Shown in pieces: positions 9,026 to 17,111 of a stretch of DNA of 64,000 nt. Made by a program: the position numbers and the translations under genes. How positions within the stretch are numbered: position 1 is the stretch's first letter; the number at the start of each line of letters is the position of its first letter. The stretch is from Halohasta litorea. GTDB taxonomy: Archaea > Halobacteriota > Halobacteria > Halobacteriales > Haloferacaceae. The DNA lies in the NCBI RefSeq assembly GCF_024494645.1, contig NZ_JANHDJ010000001.1, forward strand, positions 248,001 to 312,000, in the 5' to 3' direction. A model generated the notes under the pieces. That model made no database searches. It had not been told where the DNA came from and was given only the letters and a program-made list of their open reading frames with translations.

Positions 9026-9339
9026 TCCTTAATATTCACAAAGGCGACAAGGTTAATCTGTTGCTTGCCTACCGCCACGGATACGATGATGTTGCCGGAA
9101 AAGTGGAATATTCTGGAGAGTCAGGGGTTATAATTGACGTGGAATCACCTGCATACCTCGGCAAACTCACACTGTCGTACGATACACATTGGTGTCCTGG
9201 CTCAATCATTGCGTACCGTGAACGCACATCTGTGCGTGAAGGATACGTCCCACTGCTCCGAATTATTCGAACTGAAGTTCGACAGGAGTCTAATTATAGA
9301 GCAGTAACTGACGGCAGTGGCAATAAAGAAGATAATTAG
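9022..9339 (+). CDS. Unrecognised 105-residue partner of the winged-helix protein
   Basis: I do not recognise this family. The protein is mostly alternating beta-strand-like segments (KVNLLLAYRHGYDDVAGKVEY, then a GVIIDVESPAYLGKLTLSY stretch, then GSIIAYRERT), suggesting a small beta-barrel or SH3/Sm-like fold, followed by a polar tail. It has no signal peptide or membrane segment. Its start overlaps the stop of the winged-helix gene by 4 bp, so the two are translationally coupled and probably act together. It shares the AT-rich composition of its partner. The 4-bp overlap and coherent codon use make it a real gene; no function can be given. Confidence 0.65.
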   Translation: MILNIHKGDKVNLLLAYRHGYDDVAGKVEYSGESGVIIDVESPAYLGKLTLSYDTHWCPGSIIAYRERTSVREGYVPLLRIIRTEVRQESNYRAVTDGSGNKEDN

Positions 9340-10226
9340 GCAGATATAGTATAACTCTCCCATTTATTTTAAATCGGAATTTTGGTCGTTGTGTGAATTT
9401 GTGATTGAACGCTTAGCTATGAATGCGCCTGTTGTCGCTTTTATCAACGAAATCACACCACAAACCAAAAACAAACTATGTGATAGTGCAATATGCGATG
9501 GACACAATATAGTCCCTATCGAACTCAATTCTAGTGACTGACAGTCGCGTACTTCTGGCCACAGCCGCGCCATCAGCAGACCGGTGTGTCGACGCCTGGA
9601 ACTCGCCTGCGTCGTCGCTTCGGCACCGAGCGCGCAATCGACTGGTTGTCGTCCGTCAACGGCGGTGATCCACGCAGCGTCGGTCCAACCGAAATCTCCC
9701 ACTGGGTAGTACTGTTTTGGAGAACCAGAAAGCCCCGACGCGCTCGACTCCCGCGACTCGTTGCGCTCCTCGGCCTCCGGCCTGCGGTGCTTACTTCGTC
9801 GGGGTTCGTCGAGCGCGTCGCCCCTTTCAGTCCCTCCCACCGCTGGCAGCTGGTCCACCGGCTTGCGGGGAGGATGAAAGGGGCGACTGGGTCCGGGAAG
9901 ACGGCCGACGCAAGCACTACAGGAGCGAACGGAGTGAGCGACGAAGCGCGCAGCGAGGCCCTCGACCGGAGCCAGTCGGGGCTTTCTGAGTGTTTAACGT
10001 TGCTGTCGACCCACTCCCACAGCTCACGAACCAATCCCTGACAACAAGCACAGAACCAGAGAAACACTCGTGAAAAGTGGGGTGGGGGTAGCTGACAGCG
10101 TCGGCGTGATGTCGTCCATCGACGGCGGCTGATGCACTGGCCCTGGGTGGAGGTTCCAAGTCTTCAGCGCAAATACCACCGACACAGTTCATACTCTCTC
10201 CGGGAGGTATGACCGACCGAGAGCAG
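9340..10226. other. Gene-poor stretch holding a palindromic element
   Basis: Nearly 890 bp lack a convincing gene. The first 220 bases are AT-rich and belong in composition to the preceding insert. From about 9550 composition becomes GC-rich, with open frames on both strands that have low-complexity, arginine-rich translations and are artefacts of the palindrome at 9726-9988. The flanks (9550-9725 and 9989-10200) may hold decayed gene fragments: one minus-strand frame near 10000-10065 reads LVRELWEWVDSNVKH, which has normal protein composition, but I cannot assign it. Confidence 0.5.
9726..9988. repeat. 263-bp nested palindromic element with perfect terminal inverted repeats
   Basis: The ends 9726-9739 (cagaaagccccgac) and 9975-9988 are perfect 14-bp inverted repeats. 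A second, inner pair, 9817-9829 (gtcgcccctttca) and 9875-9887, is also perfect over 13 bp, and the arms between them match imperfectly. No transposase is encoded inside. GC-rich palindromes with similar arms occur in other haloarchaeal genomes as far as I remember, so this is probably a non-autonomous or structural repeat family. No clear target-site duplication is visible at its borders. The segment 9925-9939 resembles 54845-54859 in the element behind tRNA-Ser at 13 of 15 positions. Confidence 0.75.
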
Positions 10227-10697
10227 TTACACAAACGGGAGGGCAATCGCTGCCGTGAGGGAACTGATGCCGAGCCAGCCGAGGTAGTTCCACCATGGCA
10301 CCCCACGATAGCGGGGGCCTGGGAGGCTGTCGACGTACGTCCAGTGACCGTCGTCGACACCGTGGTGGTCAGTCAGCACGTCGTAAGTCGTGGCGAGCAC
10401 ACCGGTCAGTGCGACGGCCACCCAGCCATCGGTCACGAGGAGGGCCGCACGGAACGCGATATAAATCACCCCAGTCCAGCCGAACAGGAGGTAGGGCGGC
10501 ACGCCGACCACCTTCGGCCCGATATGGTGTTCGAGCCAGCCCAGATCGATGACGATCGCCTCGGCGACGAACGCGATGAGCGCACCGCCGCCGAACAACG
10601 CGATCGTTGCGTAGAGTGGCCACGTGAGTATCGCATGGGCGAGTGCCACGACTCCCACTCCGACGGTGGTGGCTGCAAACATCCGACCGCTTGTCAT
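10227..10697 (-). CDS. Short DUF422/carotenoid-biosynthesis-like membrane protein
   Basis: A 156-residue protein with about four transmembrane helices (roughly 8-25, 30-50, 72-92, 135-155). The motif GPRYRGVPWWNYLGW near residues 126-140 matches the conserved loop of DUF422 proteins, the family of the C50 carotenoid hydratase CruF that helps make bacterioruberin. Full-length members run to roughly 250-300 residues, so this one is about half size and may be a divergent paralogue with another task. Its neighbours are not carotenoid genes. The start at 10697 is preceded by a T-rich TATA-like element about 25-30 bases upstream. The family assignment is moderate; the reaction is unknown. Confidence 0.7.
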   Translation of the reverse strand: MTSGRMFAATTVGVGVVALAHAILTWPLYATIALFGGGALIAFVAEAIVIDLGWLEHHIGPKVVGVPPYLLFGWTGVIYIAFRAALLVTDGWVAVALTGVLATTYDVLTDHHGVDDGHWTYVDSLPGPRYRGVPWWNYLGWLGISSLTAAIALPFV

Positions 10698-10832
10698 ACT
10701 ACTACGTTCCTACATCTGTCAAAAAGCCTTACTGGTTCTCACAATCGACGTCTTCACGTCTCGGTCGACCACCGTACAACACCCATTGAAGCCACCAGTA
10801 CCGTTTTAAAACCGCTCACGGTGGGATTCAGT

Positions 10833-11120
10833 ATGGCCACGCCGCCGACCGAGTCGACCGACGACACGGGGTTCGACGAGCAGGCGCTCTACCGGGTCGT
10901 CCGGTCGGCGGTCGAGGACGCGATTCTCGGCGTGCTAGGCACGCTCCTGTTGCTCGCCATCGCGGCGTTTTTCCTGTGGCTCGGTGGCGCGATGCTGGTC
11001 TCGGCCGCCGAGGCGGGGTTGACGCTCAACCTCGGCTACGGGATCGTCTTCCTGGCCTTCGGGCTCTACCTCGGGGCCGCGACGCTGGATCTCGTCCCGC
11101 CGCTCCGTGAGTGGCTGTAG
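10833..11120 (+). CDS. Small two-helix membrane protein
   Basis: A 95-residue protein: an acidic N-terminal segment of about 35 residues, then two hydrophobic helices (about 33-58 and 63-85) in GVLGTLLLLAIAAFFLWLGG and GYGIVFLAFGLYLGA. I do not recognise a named family. A longer in-frame start exists upstream, but the ATG at 10833 is preferred because a TATA-like element (gttttaaaac) lies about 25 bases before it and the upstream part lies opposite the DUF422-like gene. It precedes lpdA by about 110 bp, and is probably a separate unit. Confidence 0.7.
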   Translation: MATPPTESTDDTGFDEQALYRVVRSAVEDAILGVLGTLLLLAIAAFFLWLGGAMLVSAAEAGLTLNLGYGIVFLAFGLYLGAATLDLVPPLREWL

Positions 11121-11232
11121 GCGGTCGGCGTGGCGGCTCGACGGTCCTCGACCACCGCGCCGCCTCACCGTCGACCGAACCACTCGGACGAACCTGAAGA
11201 ACCGTTATCACGACACGCTACCACGTGCCAAT

Positions 11233-12630
11233 ATGTCCAGAGACACGGACCTCGCGGTCATCGGAGCCGGTCCCGGCGGCTACACCGCCGCGATCCGCGG
11301 CGCACAGAAGGGCCTCAACGTCGTGCTGGTCGAGCGCGAAACGGTCGGCGGCGTCTGTCTCAACCACGGCTGTATCCCCGCCAAGGCGTTGATCCACGCG
11401 GCGGGGTTCCAGCGGGATATCGACCACTGGAACGCCCTCGGCATCGAGACCGGACCGGTCGACGTCGACTACGGGGCCATCCAGGAGTGGAAAGACGATG
11501 TCATCAACAAACTCGACGGGCAGGTCCTCGACAGTCTGGAGCACTACGGCGTCGAGTTTATAACCGGAACCGCCCGGTTCGAGGACGCCACCACTATCCA
11601 CGTCGACGGCGAGGTCGACCGGACCATCGACTTCGACAACGCGATCATCGCCACCGGCTCCCAGCCCATCGAGATCCCCGGCCTCGAATACAGCCAGGAC
11701 CGCGTCATCTCCTCGCGGGAGATCCTGCAGGTCGATGAGGTCCCCGACGAAATCGTCGTCGTCGGTGGCGGCTACATCGGGATGGAGGCGGTGACCAAGT
11801 TCTCCAAATTCGGCGCACGCGTGAAGATCGTCGAGGCGCTGGACCGGGTGCTCTCGGAGTTCGAGCCGGAGATCGTCGACTCGATCCAGGAGACCAGCGA
11901 GATGTACAGCGACGATATCTACACGTCGACACTGGCTCAGGGCGTCGAGTACGACGAGGATGGTACCCCCGAGCTGCTCGCCGAGAAAAACGGCGACGAA
12001 CTCCGGCTGTCGGGCGACTACATCGTCGTCGCCGCTGGACGCGAACCCAACTCGGCCTATGACCAACTGCAGTTGGATGCCACGGATGTCGACCTCACTG
12101 AAAAGGGCTTCATCGCGGTCGACGACCAGTGCCAAACGACCGCCGACAACATCCTCGCGGTCGGCGACGCCGCCGGGCCGCCATATCTGGCCCACGTCGC
12201 CTCCCACGAGGGGAAGGTCGCCGCCGCGGTGGCTGCTGGCGAAGACGCCGCTGTCGACACCGAGTACATGCCGACAGTGATGTACACCGACCCAGAAGTC
12301 GCTACCGTCGGGCTCTCGGAGGCCGAGGCCACCGAGCAGTACGACGACGTGCTGGTCGGTCGGGTGCCGATGACCGCCTCGGGGCGGGCGCTGACGATGG
12401 ACAAAACCGAGGGCTATCTCAAGGTGATCGCCGACGCTAACGAGCAGCTACTTGGCGTGCGGATCGTCGGTCCCCGAGCCTCGGATACGATCGCCGAGGC
12501 GACGCTGGCCTTAGAGATGGACGCCTCACTGAACGATATCGCCAACACGCTCCACGCCCATCCGACGTTCCCCGAAAACCTTGTCGAGGCTGCTGAAGAT
12601 GCAAAAAACGAGGCAATTCACACGCACTAA
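11233..12630 (+). CDS. lpdA: Dihydrolipoamide dehydrogenase-type flavoprotein
   Basis: A 465-residue class I disulfide oxidoreductase. The FAD motif GAGPGGYTAA lies near the N-terminus, followed by the redox pair C42 and C47 in GGVCLNHGCIPAK, the NAD-binding VVVGGGYIGMEA, and the C-terminal His-Glu pair in HAHPTFPE at the dimer interface. It reoxidises dihydrolipoamide with NAD, in 2-oxoacid dehydrogenase or glycine cleavage complexes. In many haloarchaea lpdA sits beside E1 and E2 genes; here no such partner is visible, so it may serve a remote complex. The ATG at 11233 gives the standard N-terminus; the longer open frame upstream is not protein-like. It ends 25 bp before a convergent gene. 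Confidence 0.93.
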   Translation: MSRDTDLAVIGAGPGGYTAAIRGAQKGLNVVLVERETVGGVCLNHGCIPAKALIHAAGFQRDIDHWNALGIETGPVDVDYGAIQEWKDDVINKLDGQVLDSLEHYGVEFITGTARFEDATTIHVDGEVDRTIDFDNAIIATGSQPIEIPGLEYSQDRVISSREILQVDEVPDEIVVVGGGYIGMEAVTKFSKFGARVKIVEALDRVLSEFEPEIVDSIQETSEMYSDDIYTSTLAQGVEYDEDGTPELLAEKNGDELRLSGDYIVVAAGREPNSAYDQLQLDATDVDLTEKGFIAVDDQCQTTADNILAVGDAAGPPYLAHVASHEGKVAAAVAAGEDAAVDTEYMPTVMYTDPEVATVGLSEAEATEQYDDVLVGRVPMTASGRALTMDKTEGYLKVIADANEQLLGVRIVGPRASDTIAEATLALEMDASLNDIANTLHAHPTFPENLVEAAEDAKNEAIHTH

Positions 12631-12654
12631 CTAGTAAAAGGGAGCTTGTTTTCG

Positions 12655-13695
12655 TTATCGGATCTCTTCGGCGACCTCGATTGCGTCGTCGACACTCCCG
12701 TCGACAACGACACCGGTCGTCACCTCGTCGTCGGTCCAGAAGACGACGCTGCGGTCGTCGCGTTCGACAGCGGTCGCGTCCTCATCGTCGACGGTCACGC
12801 TCTCCCCGTCCTCAACGTCGCCGAGCCGGTCTTCCGCGCCGGTCGCGGTGATGAGCTGTACTTCACCGTCGTCGGTCGTGTACTGCTGGATCACGGCCTG
12901 CCCGTCGGCGGAACTAAACTCGGTTGCCTCTTCGAACTCGCCGTCATCGTACTCCGGCACGTCGAGATCGGTCGAGGCTTCGAGATCGTCGAAGCTGTCG
13001 TAGGTGTCAGTCATCGTCACCTCGACCCGATCCTCGGGCGGCTCGAAGGTGCTGTCGTGGATGGACACGTCGAACTGTTGGTCAGTTACCTCGATCCGTG
13101 TCTCTTTGTCCCCGTCGGTGGTCTCGACCTGCAACACCCGTGAGTCGTCCTGAGCGACCCAGACCGTCGACTCGACGTCTTCGTACGTCTCGTCGGCGTC
13201 GTCGGTCGGCGTCAACTCGACGACGTAGGCTTCCTCGCCGTCGAGTTCGGTCGTGTCGACCAACTCGGCGTCGACGTCTTCACTCGGCACAAAATCGCCC
13301 GGCTGCTCGTGGTCGTCGTACTCCCCGTCGGCCGGGATCTCACGAGCGAACGATTCCTCCTCGCCGACGGCCCAGACGACCGAGCCGTTCGAGCCGACCT
13401 CCGAGGTTGTGTCCTCGGTTTCAATGACGAACCGGAACTGGTCGGGCTCCGCAAACGCGAAGTCGACGGTCGCCGCTTTTGTCTCGCTGTCGTTGTTCAC
13501 CGTGACCTCGGCGGTCCCGGTCAGCGTTTCGGCGTCGTCGTACCGCTGTTCGACGTCGTCGAGGATCTCGTCGCCGGAGGGCTGGTCCATCTGGGCCACG
13601 CCCGGCAGCCCGGTCGCCGCACCGGCAGCTACCAGCCCGATTCCGACGACTGCTATCAGCAGTACCGCCTGTCGACTGGAGCCGGATAGTCGCAT
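12655..13695 (-). CDS. Secreted LolA-like lipoprotein-sorting superfamily protein
   Basis: This 346-residue very acidic protein begins with a signal peptide or membrane anchor (SSRQAVLLIAVVGIGLVAAG) and lacks a lipobox cysteine. The mature part looks like a LolA/LolB-type half barrel: a DEILDDVEQRYDDAETLTGT helix, then long antiparallel strands with WAVGEEESF and WVAQDDSRVLQVE. Haloarchaea have many such proteins although they lack an outer membrane, so lipid or hydrophobic ligand binding outside the cell is a guess. The C-terminal 100 residues (a TGAEDRLGDVEDGES-like segment) form an extra acidic beta domain. The gene is alone, convergent with lpdA. Confidence 0.7.
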   Translation of the reverse strand: MRLSGSSRQAVLLIAVVGIGLVAAGAATGLPGVAQMDQPSGDEILDDVEQRYDDAETLTGTAEVTVNNDSETKAATVDFAFAEPDQFRFVIETEDTTSEVGSNGSVVWAVGEEESFAREIPADGEYDDHEQPGDFVPSEDVDAELVDTTELDGEEAYVVELTPTDDADETYEDVESTVWVAQDDSRVLQVETTDGDKETRIEVTDQQFDVSIHDSTFEPPEDRVEVTMTDTYDSFDDLEASTDLDVPEYDDGEFEEATEFSSADGQAVIQQYTTDDGEVQLITATGAEDRLGDVEDGESVTVDDEDATAVERDDRSVVFWTDDEVTTGVVVDGSVDDAIEVAEEIR

Positions 13696-13867
13696 TGTCG
13701 ACTGTTCGGGCTTGCCGCGTAAGTACGTTTCTCCGGCTTGACACGCGGCGTTCTCGATTGCTGCCAGAACCGTCTCCCGTCTCCCAGAACCGTTTCCCGT
13801 GGTCGGTCAGCCGCGGGCTCGTCACCGAAGTCGAAAGCAACAGGAAGCCAGCACACGAGGTGTCGGT

Positions 13868-14230
13868 ATGACACCTGAAGCCGAGCGGACGCAGGCGGTC
13901 TGTGTCGTCGTCGATGCCGCCCCCGAGGGCGTCCAGAAGTACACCGCCCGCGTGGCCTGCGACGAGGGCGAGATCGAGTCCGTCGAGCCGGGCGCGCTGG
14001 AACGCTTTTTCGAGATCATCGAGGGCGGCGTCGGCAGCCGGTTCGTCCGCGCGCGAGCCGTCGACATGACCGGGGAGGCCCGCCACATCCAGGAGCCGAC
14101 GCCGCTGTTCGAGATCCGGTTTACCGAACCGGTCGACCTGTCATCGATCCGGCTGACCTTCGAGACGATCATCGACCACGACGGCGAGACCGTGCCGAAC
14201 GAGTCGCTCCGGTTCGACGCCATCGAGTGA
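13868..14230 (+). CDS. Unassigned 120-residue cytoplasmic beta-sandwich-like protein
   Basis: I do not know a name for this protein. Its pattern, VVVDAAPEGVQKYTARVACD, then VEGGVGSRF-like strands and an RARAVDMTGEARH segment, recalls the cohesin-like beta-sandwich domains seen in secreted haloarchaeal proteins. It carries no signal peptide, so it would act inside the cell unless exported otherwise. ATG at 13868 is chosen over a longer frame since the upstream codons are not protein-like. It precedes tyrA by 46 bp in the same direction and may share its transcript. Confidence is good that it is a gene, low on the fold. Confidence 0.65.
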   Translation: MTPEAERTQAVCVVVDAAPEGVQKYTARVACDEGEIESVEPGALERFFEIIEGGVGSRFVRARAVDMTGEARHIQEPTPLFEIRFTEPVDLSSIRLTFETIIDHDGETVPNESLRFDAIE

Positions 14231-14276
14231 CCGAACTCATCGAACTCCTTTTGAGACGCCGACCGAAAGGCGAGGT

Positions 14277-15035
14277 ATGAAGCTACTCGTCGTCGGTGCC
14301 GGGGAGATGGGTCGGTGGGTCGCCGACACCGTCGACGCGGACGTCGCCTTCACCGATGCCGACTCCGACGTCGCCGCCGATGCCGCCGCCGCCCGGCAGG
14401 CTCGCCGGGTCCCAACAACCACTGACGAAGCCTTCGATGTCGTCTGTCTCGCCGTCCCGATGTCAGTGGTCGACGACGCGGTCGACCAGTATGCGCCGCT
14501 CGCCACCGAGGCGGTCTTCGACGTCTCGGGCGTGATGGCCGACCCGCTCGCCGCGATGGAATCCCACGCCCCCGACCTCGAACGGGCAAGTTTCCACCCC
14601 CTCTTTGCCCCGCCGCGGGTCCCCGGCAACGTCGCGGTCGTCACCGCCGAGGACGGTCCCTGCCTGCAGGCTGTCCGCGACGACATGGCTGAGGCCGGAA
14701 ACACGGTCTTCGAGACGACCCCCGAGGAACACGACGCGGCGATGGAAACGGTGCAGGCCAGCGCCCACACCGCCGTCTTGGCCTACGCGCTGGCGGCCGA
14801 CTCGGTCCGCGAGGAGTTCGCGACTCCCGTCTCCGCCCAGCTCGAAGCGGTGGCGACGACCGTCACCGAGGGCGACCCCGGCGTCTACGCGGAGATCCAG
14901 TCGACCTTCGACGGCGCGGAAGCGGTCGCCAAAGCAGCCCGAGAGATCGCCGACGCTGACGACGAAGCGTTCGCCGAACTGTATCAATCGGCCAAAGACG
15001 GTCTGAGCGTCGACGGCCGGGAGCGCCACCAGTGA
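14277..15035 (+). CDS. tyrA: Prephenate dehydrogenase-like protein
   Basis: The 252-residue product starts with the NAD-binding motif MKLLVVGAGEMGRW and continues with a VPTTTDEAFDVVCLAVPMSVV core and a FHPLFAPPRVPGNVAVV segment, where the histidine matches the HP motif of prephenate dehydrogenases. It would oxidatively decarboxylate prephenate to 4-hydroxyphenylpyruvate for tyrosine synthesis. The size fits the short haloarchaeal TyrA form without a regulatory domain. The stop overlaps the start of the following methyltransferase gene by 4 bp (GTGA), so the two are coupled. No other aromatic pathway gene is nearby. Confidence 0.85.
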   Translation: MKLLVVGAGEMGRWVADTVDADVAFTDADSDVAADAAAARQARRVPTTTDEAFDVVCLAVPMSVVDDAVDQYAPLATEAVFDVSGVMADPLAAMESHAPDLERASFHPLFAPPRVPGNVAVVTAEDGPCLQAVRDDMAEAGNTVFETTPEEHDAAMETVQASAHTAVLAYALAADSVREEFATPVSAQLEAVATTVTEGDPGVYAEIQSTFDGAEAVAKAAREIADADDEAFAELYQSAKDGLSVDGRERHQ

Positions 15036-16495
15036 TCGACCGCCAGTCGGTCCGGGACAACGCGAAGTACCTCCAGTCGGTCCGGCCGATCGACCCCGAG
15101 GAGATCTGCGAATATATCGACGGCCAGCCCCACCCTGCAGTCGTCAAACAGACCCTCCGCGAGGAGGCCTTCGATCTCGGACTCGTCGAGCGTGAGGACG
15201 GTACCTTCGTGCCGATCGACGACGAGCCGGTCGACTACCGCCAGTGGGCCCCCGAGGCGTTTCCCGAATCCTACGGTTTCGCCCTCGAAGACCAGTTAGT
15301 CGAACGCTACGGCGCGAACTGGCACCGCGGCGAATCGGGGGCGACGCTTCGAGAGCGCATCACGGGGTTAAAAGAAGACTACTTCGCCGGAGCCGACGTC
15401 GAGTACGACGAGACCGCCGCCCTCGGCTACGCGATCTACCACCTGCCGGACTACTACGCCGCAGTTGGCTACGTCCTAGAGACGCTCACCGAGCGCGGTC
15501 TGCTCGACCGCACCCTCCGCGTCCTGGATGTCGGCGCTGGCTCGGGCGGTCCCGCCCTCGGGCTGCACGACTATTTGTTTAAAACCGCTGAGGGCGACGA
15601 GACGGCACTCGATCCCGAGGCGGCGCTGGTCGACTACCACGCCGTCGAGCCGAGCGCGTCGGCCGACGTGCTCGAATCGATGCTCGGCGAAACGGCGCGC
15701 AACTTCCGGTCGACGATCCACCGCTCGACCATCGAGGCGTATCTCGACGATTCACCGACCGAGTCCTTCGACCTGATCTGTTTCGGCAACGTCCTCAGCG
15801 AACTCGACGATCCCGCGGCCGTCGTCGAGGCCTCCCTCGACCTGCTGGCCGACGACGGGACCGTGCTGGCGCTCGAACCGGCGGATCTCGAAACAGCGAC
15901 CGGGCTCCGCGAAATCGAGCGCGCGGTCGCGCCGCCCGACAGCGACGTGACGATCTACGCGCCGACGCTCCGGCTCTGGGAGGGCAAGGCACCGGACGAC
16001 CGGGGCTGGTCGTTCGACGTGCGCGAGGACATCGCAGTGCCGCCGTTTCAGCACCGACTCGAAGAGGGCCAGTCAGCCGACGACGGCGAGACGGCCCAGG
16101 ATGCATTTATAAATGTCGACGTCCAGTTCGCCTACAGTCTGCTGCGGACCGACGGCGAGCGTCGCTACCCGTTCCGGGCCAGCCGCAAACGACACGCGCC
16201 GCTGTCGACGATGGAGGAGCACGTCACCGAGCGGATCAACCTTCTCGCCGTGAAACTCAGCCACAACCTCAGCGACGGCGGCAACCCCCTGTTTCTGGTC
16301 GGCGACGGCAGCCAGCAGGTCGACCACTACGCCGTCCTCACCAACGAGTCCGGGCTCAACCGGGATCTGCAGGCGGCCTCCTACGGGGCGGTCCTGGAGT
16401 TCGAGAACGTCTTGGCCCTCTGGAACGACGACGAGGAAGCCTACAATCTGGTCGTCGACGCGGAGACGGTCGTCGACGCGGTGTCGGGCTACTGA
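15032..16495 (+). CDS. Rsm22-like SAM-dependent methyltransferase
   Basis: A 487-residue protein. The centre has the SAM-binding motif LRVLDVGAGSGGPALGLHDY (about 168-187), an acidic VEPSAS second strand, and FDLICFGNVLSELDDP as motif IV, the layout of Rsm22/METTL17 proteins, which associate with the small ribosomal subunit in mitochondria and bacteria. The conserved YAIYHLPDYYAAV segment before the SAM domain is typical of that family. The C-terminal 120 residues lack the zinc/iron-sulfur cysteines of mitochondrial members, a notable absence. It begins with GTG overlapping the tyrA stop. A ribosomal role is inferred from family only. Confidence 0.72.
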   Translation: MIDRQSVRDNAKYLQSVRPIDPEEICEYIDGQPHPAVVKQTLREEAFDLGLVEREDGTFVPIDDEPVDYRQWAPEAFPESYGFALEDQLVERYGANWHRGESGATLRERITGLKEDYFAGADVEYDETAALGYAIYHLPDYYAAVGYVLETLTERGLLDRTLRVLDVGAGSGGPALGLHDYLFKTAEGDETALDPEAALVDYHAVEPSASADVLESMLGETARNFRSTIHRSTIEAYLDDSPTESFDLICFGNVLSELDDPAAVVEASLDLLADDGTVLALEPADLETATGLREIERAVAPPDSDVTIYAPTLRLWEGKAPDDRGWSFDVREDIAVPPFQHRLEEGQSADDGETAQDAFINVDVQFAYSLLRTDGERRYPFRASRKRHAPLSTMEEHVTERINLLAVKLSHNLSDGGNPLFLVGDGSQQVDHYAVLTNESGLNRDLQAASYGAVLEFENVLALWNDDEEAYNLVVDAETVVDAVSGY

Positions 16496-16541
16496 CTCGG
16501 TCGTCCGTAGCTTCTTAGCCCGTCGAGGCCGTATATAACCT

Positions 16542-17090
16542 ATGTCCACAGCAAAAGCGACCTTCGGCGGCGGCTGTTTCTGGTGTATCGAGGCCCCGTT
16601 TAAAGAGCTGGCAGGCGTCCACGAGGTCACGTCGGGCTATGCTGGCGGCGACACCGCCGACCCGAGCTATCGGGCGGTGTGTTCCGGCAACACGGGTCAC
16701 GCCGAGGTCGTCCAGATCGAGTACGAACCGGAGGTAATCGAGTACGCCGACCTCCTGGAGGTCCTCTTTACGGTCCACGATCCGACCCAACTCAACCGCC
16801 AGGGGCCGGATGTCGGCACCCAGTACCGGTCGATCATCCTCACCCACAGCGACGACCAACGCGAGCAGGCCGAGGCGTTCATCGAAGAACTGGAGGCGGA
16901 AGGCGTCTACGACGACGAGATCGTCACCGAGGTCGAACCGCTCGATACGTTTTACGAGGCCGAACCCAAACATCAGGATTACTACGAAAAGAACCCGAAC
17001 CAAGGCTACTGCTCGTTCCACATCCCGCCGAAACTCGACAAGGTCCGCGAGCAGTTCGCGGATCGACTCAAAGAACAGCCCGTTCACTGA
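16542..17090 (+). CDS. msrA: Peptide methionine sulfoxide reductase A
   Basis: The 182-residue enzyme has the MsrA active-site motif GCFWCIEAPF (catalytic cysteine about residue 13, within FGGGCFWC), plus the conserved GYAGG, GHAEVVQIEY and QYRSII segments. It reduces methionine-S-sulfoxide in proteins, using thioredoxin as electron donor. The C-terminal YCSFHIPPKL segment carries a candidate resolving cysteine. It is a single-domain MsrA with no MsrB fusion. It lies 46 bp after the methyltransferase gene in the same direction. A strong TATA-like sequence (gtatataacc) ends only a few bases before the ATG, too close to be its box; the real promoter may be the weaker T-rich element near 16510. 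Confidence 0.95.
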   Translation: MSTAKATFGGGCFWCIEAPFKELAGVHEVTSGYAGGDTADPSYRAVCSGNTGHAEVVQIEYEPEVIEYADLLEVLFTVHDPTQLNRQGPDVGTQYRSIILTHSDDQREQAEAFIEELEAEGVYDDEIVTEVEPLDTFYEAEPKHQDYYEKNPNQGYCSFHIPPKLDKVREQFADRLKEQPVH

Positions 17091-17111
17091 CCCCGTCCTT
17101 GCTGCTCGCCG

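Noticed and set aside
9573-10067. Overlapping frames on both strands within the palindrome
   Set aside because: Arg/Pro/Ser-rich, no motifs, and explained by the GC-rich inverted repeats.
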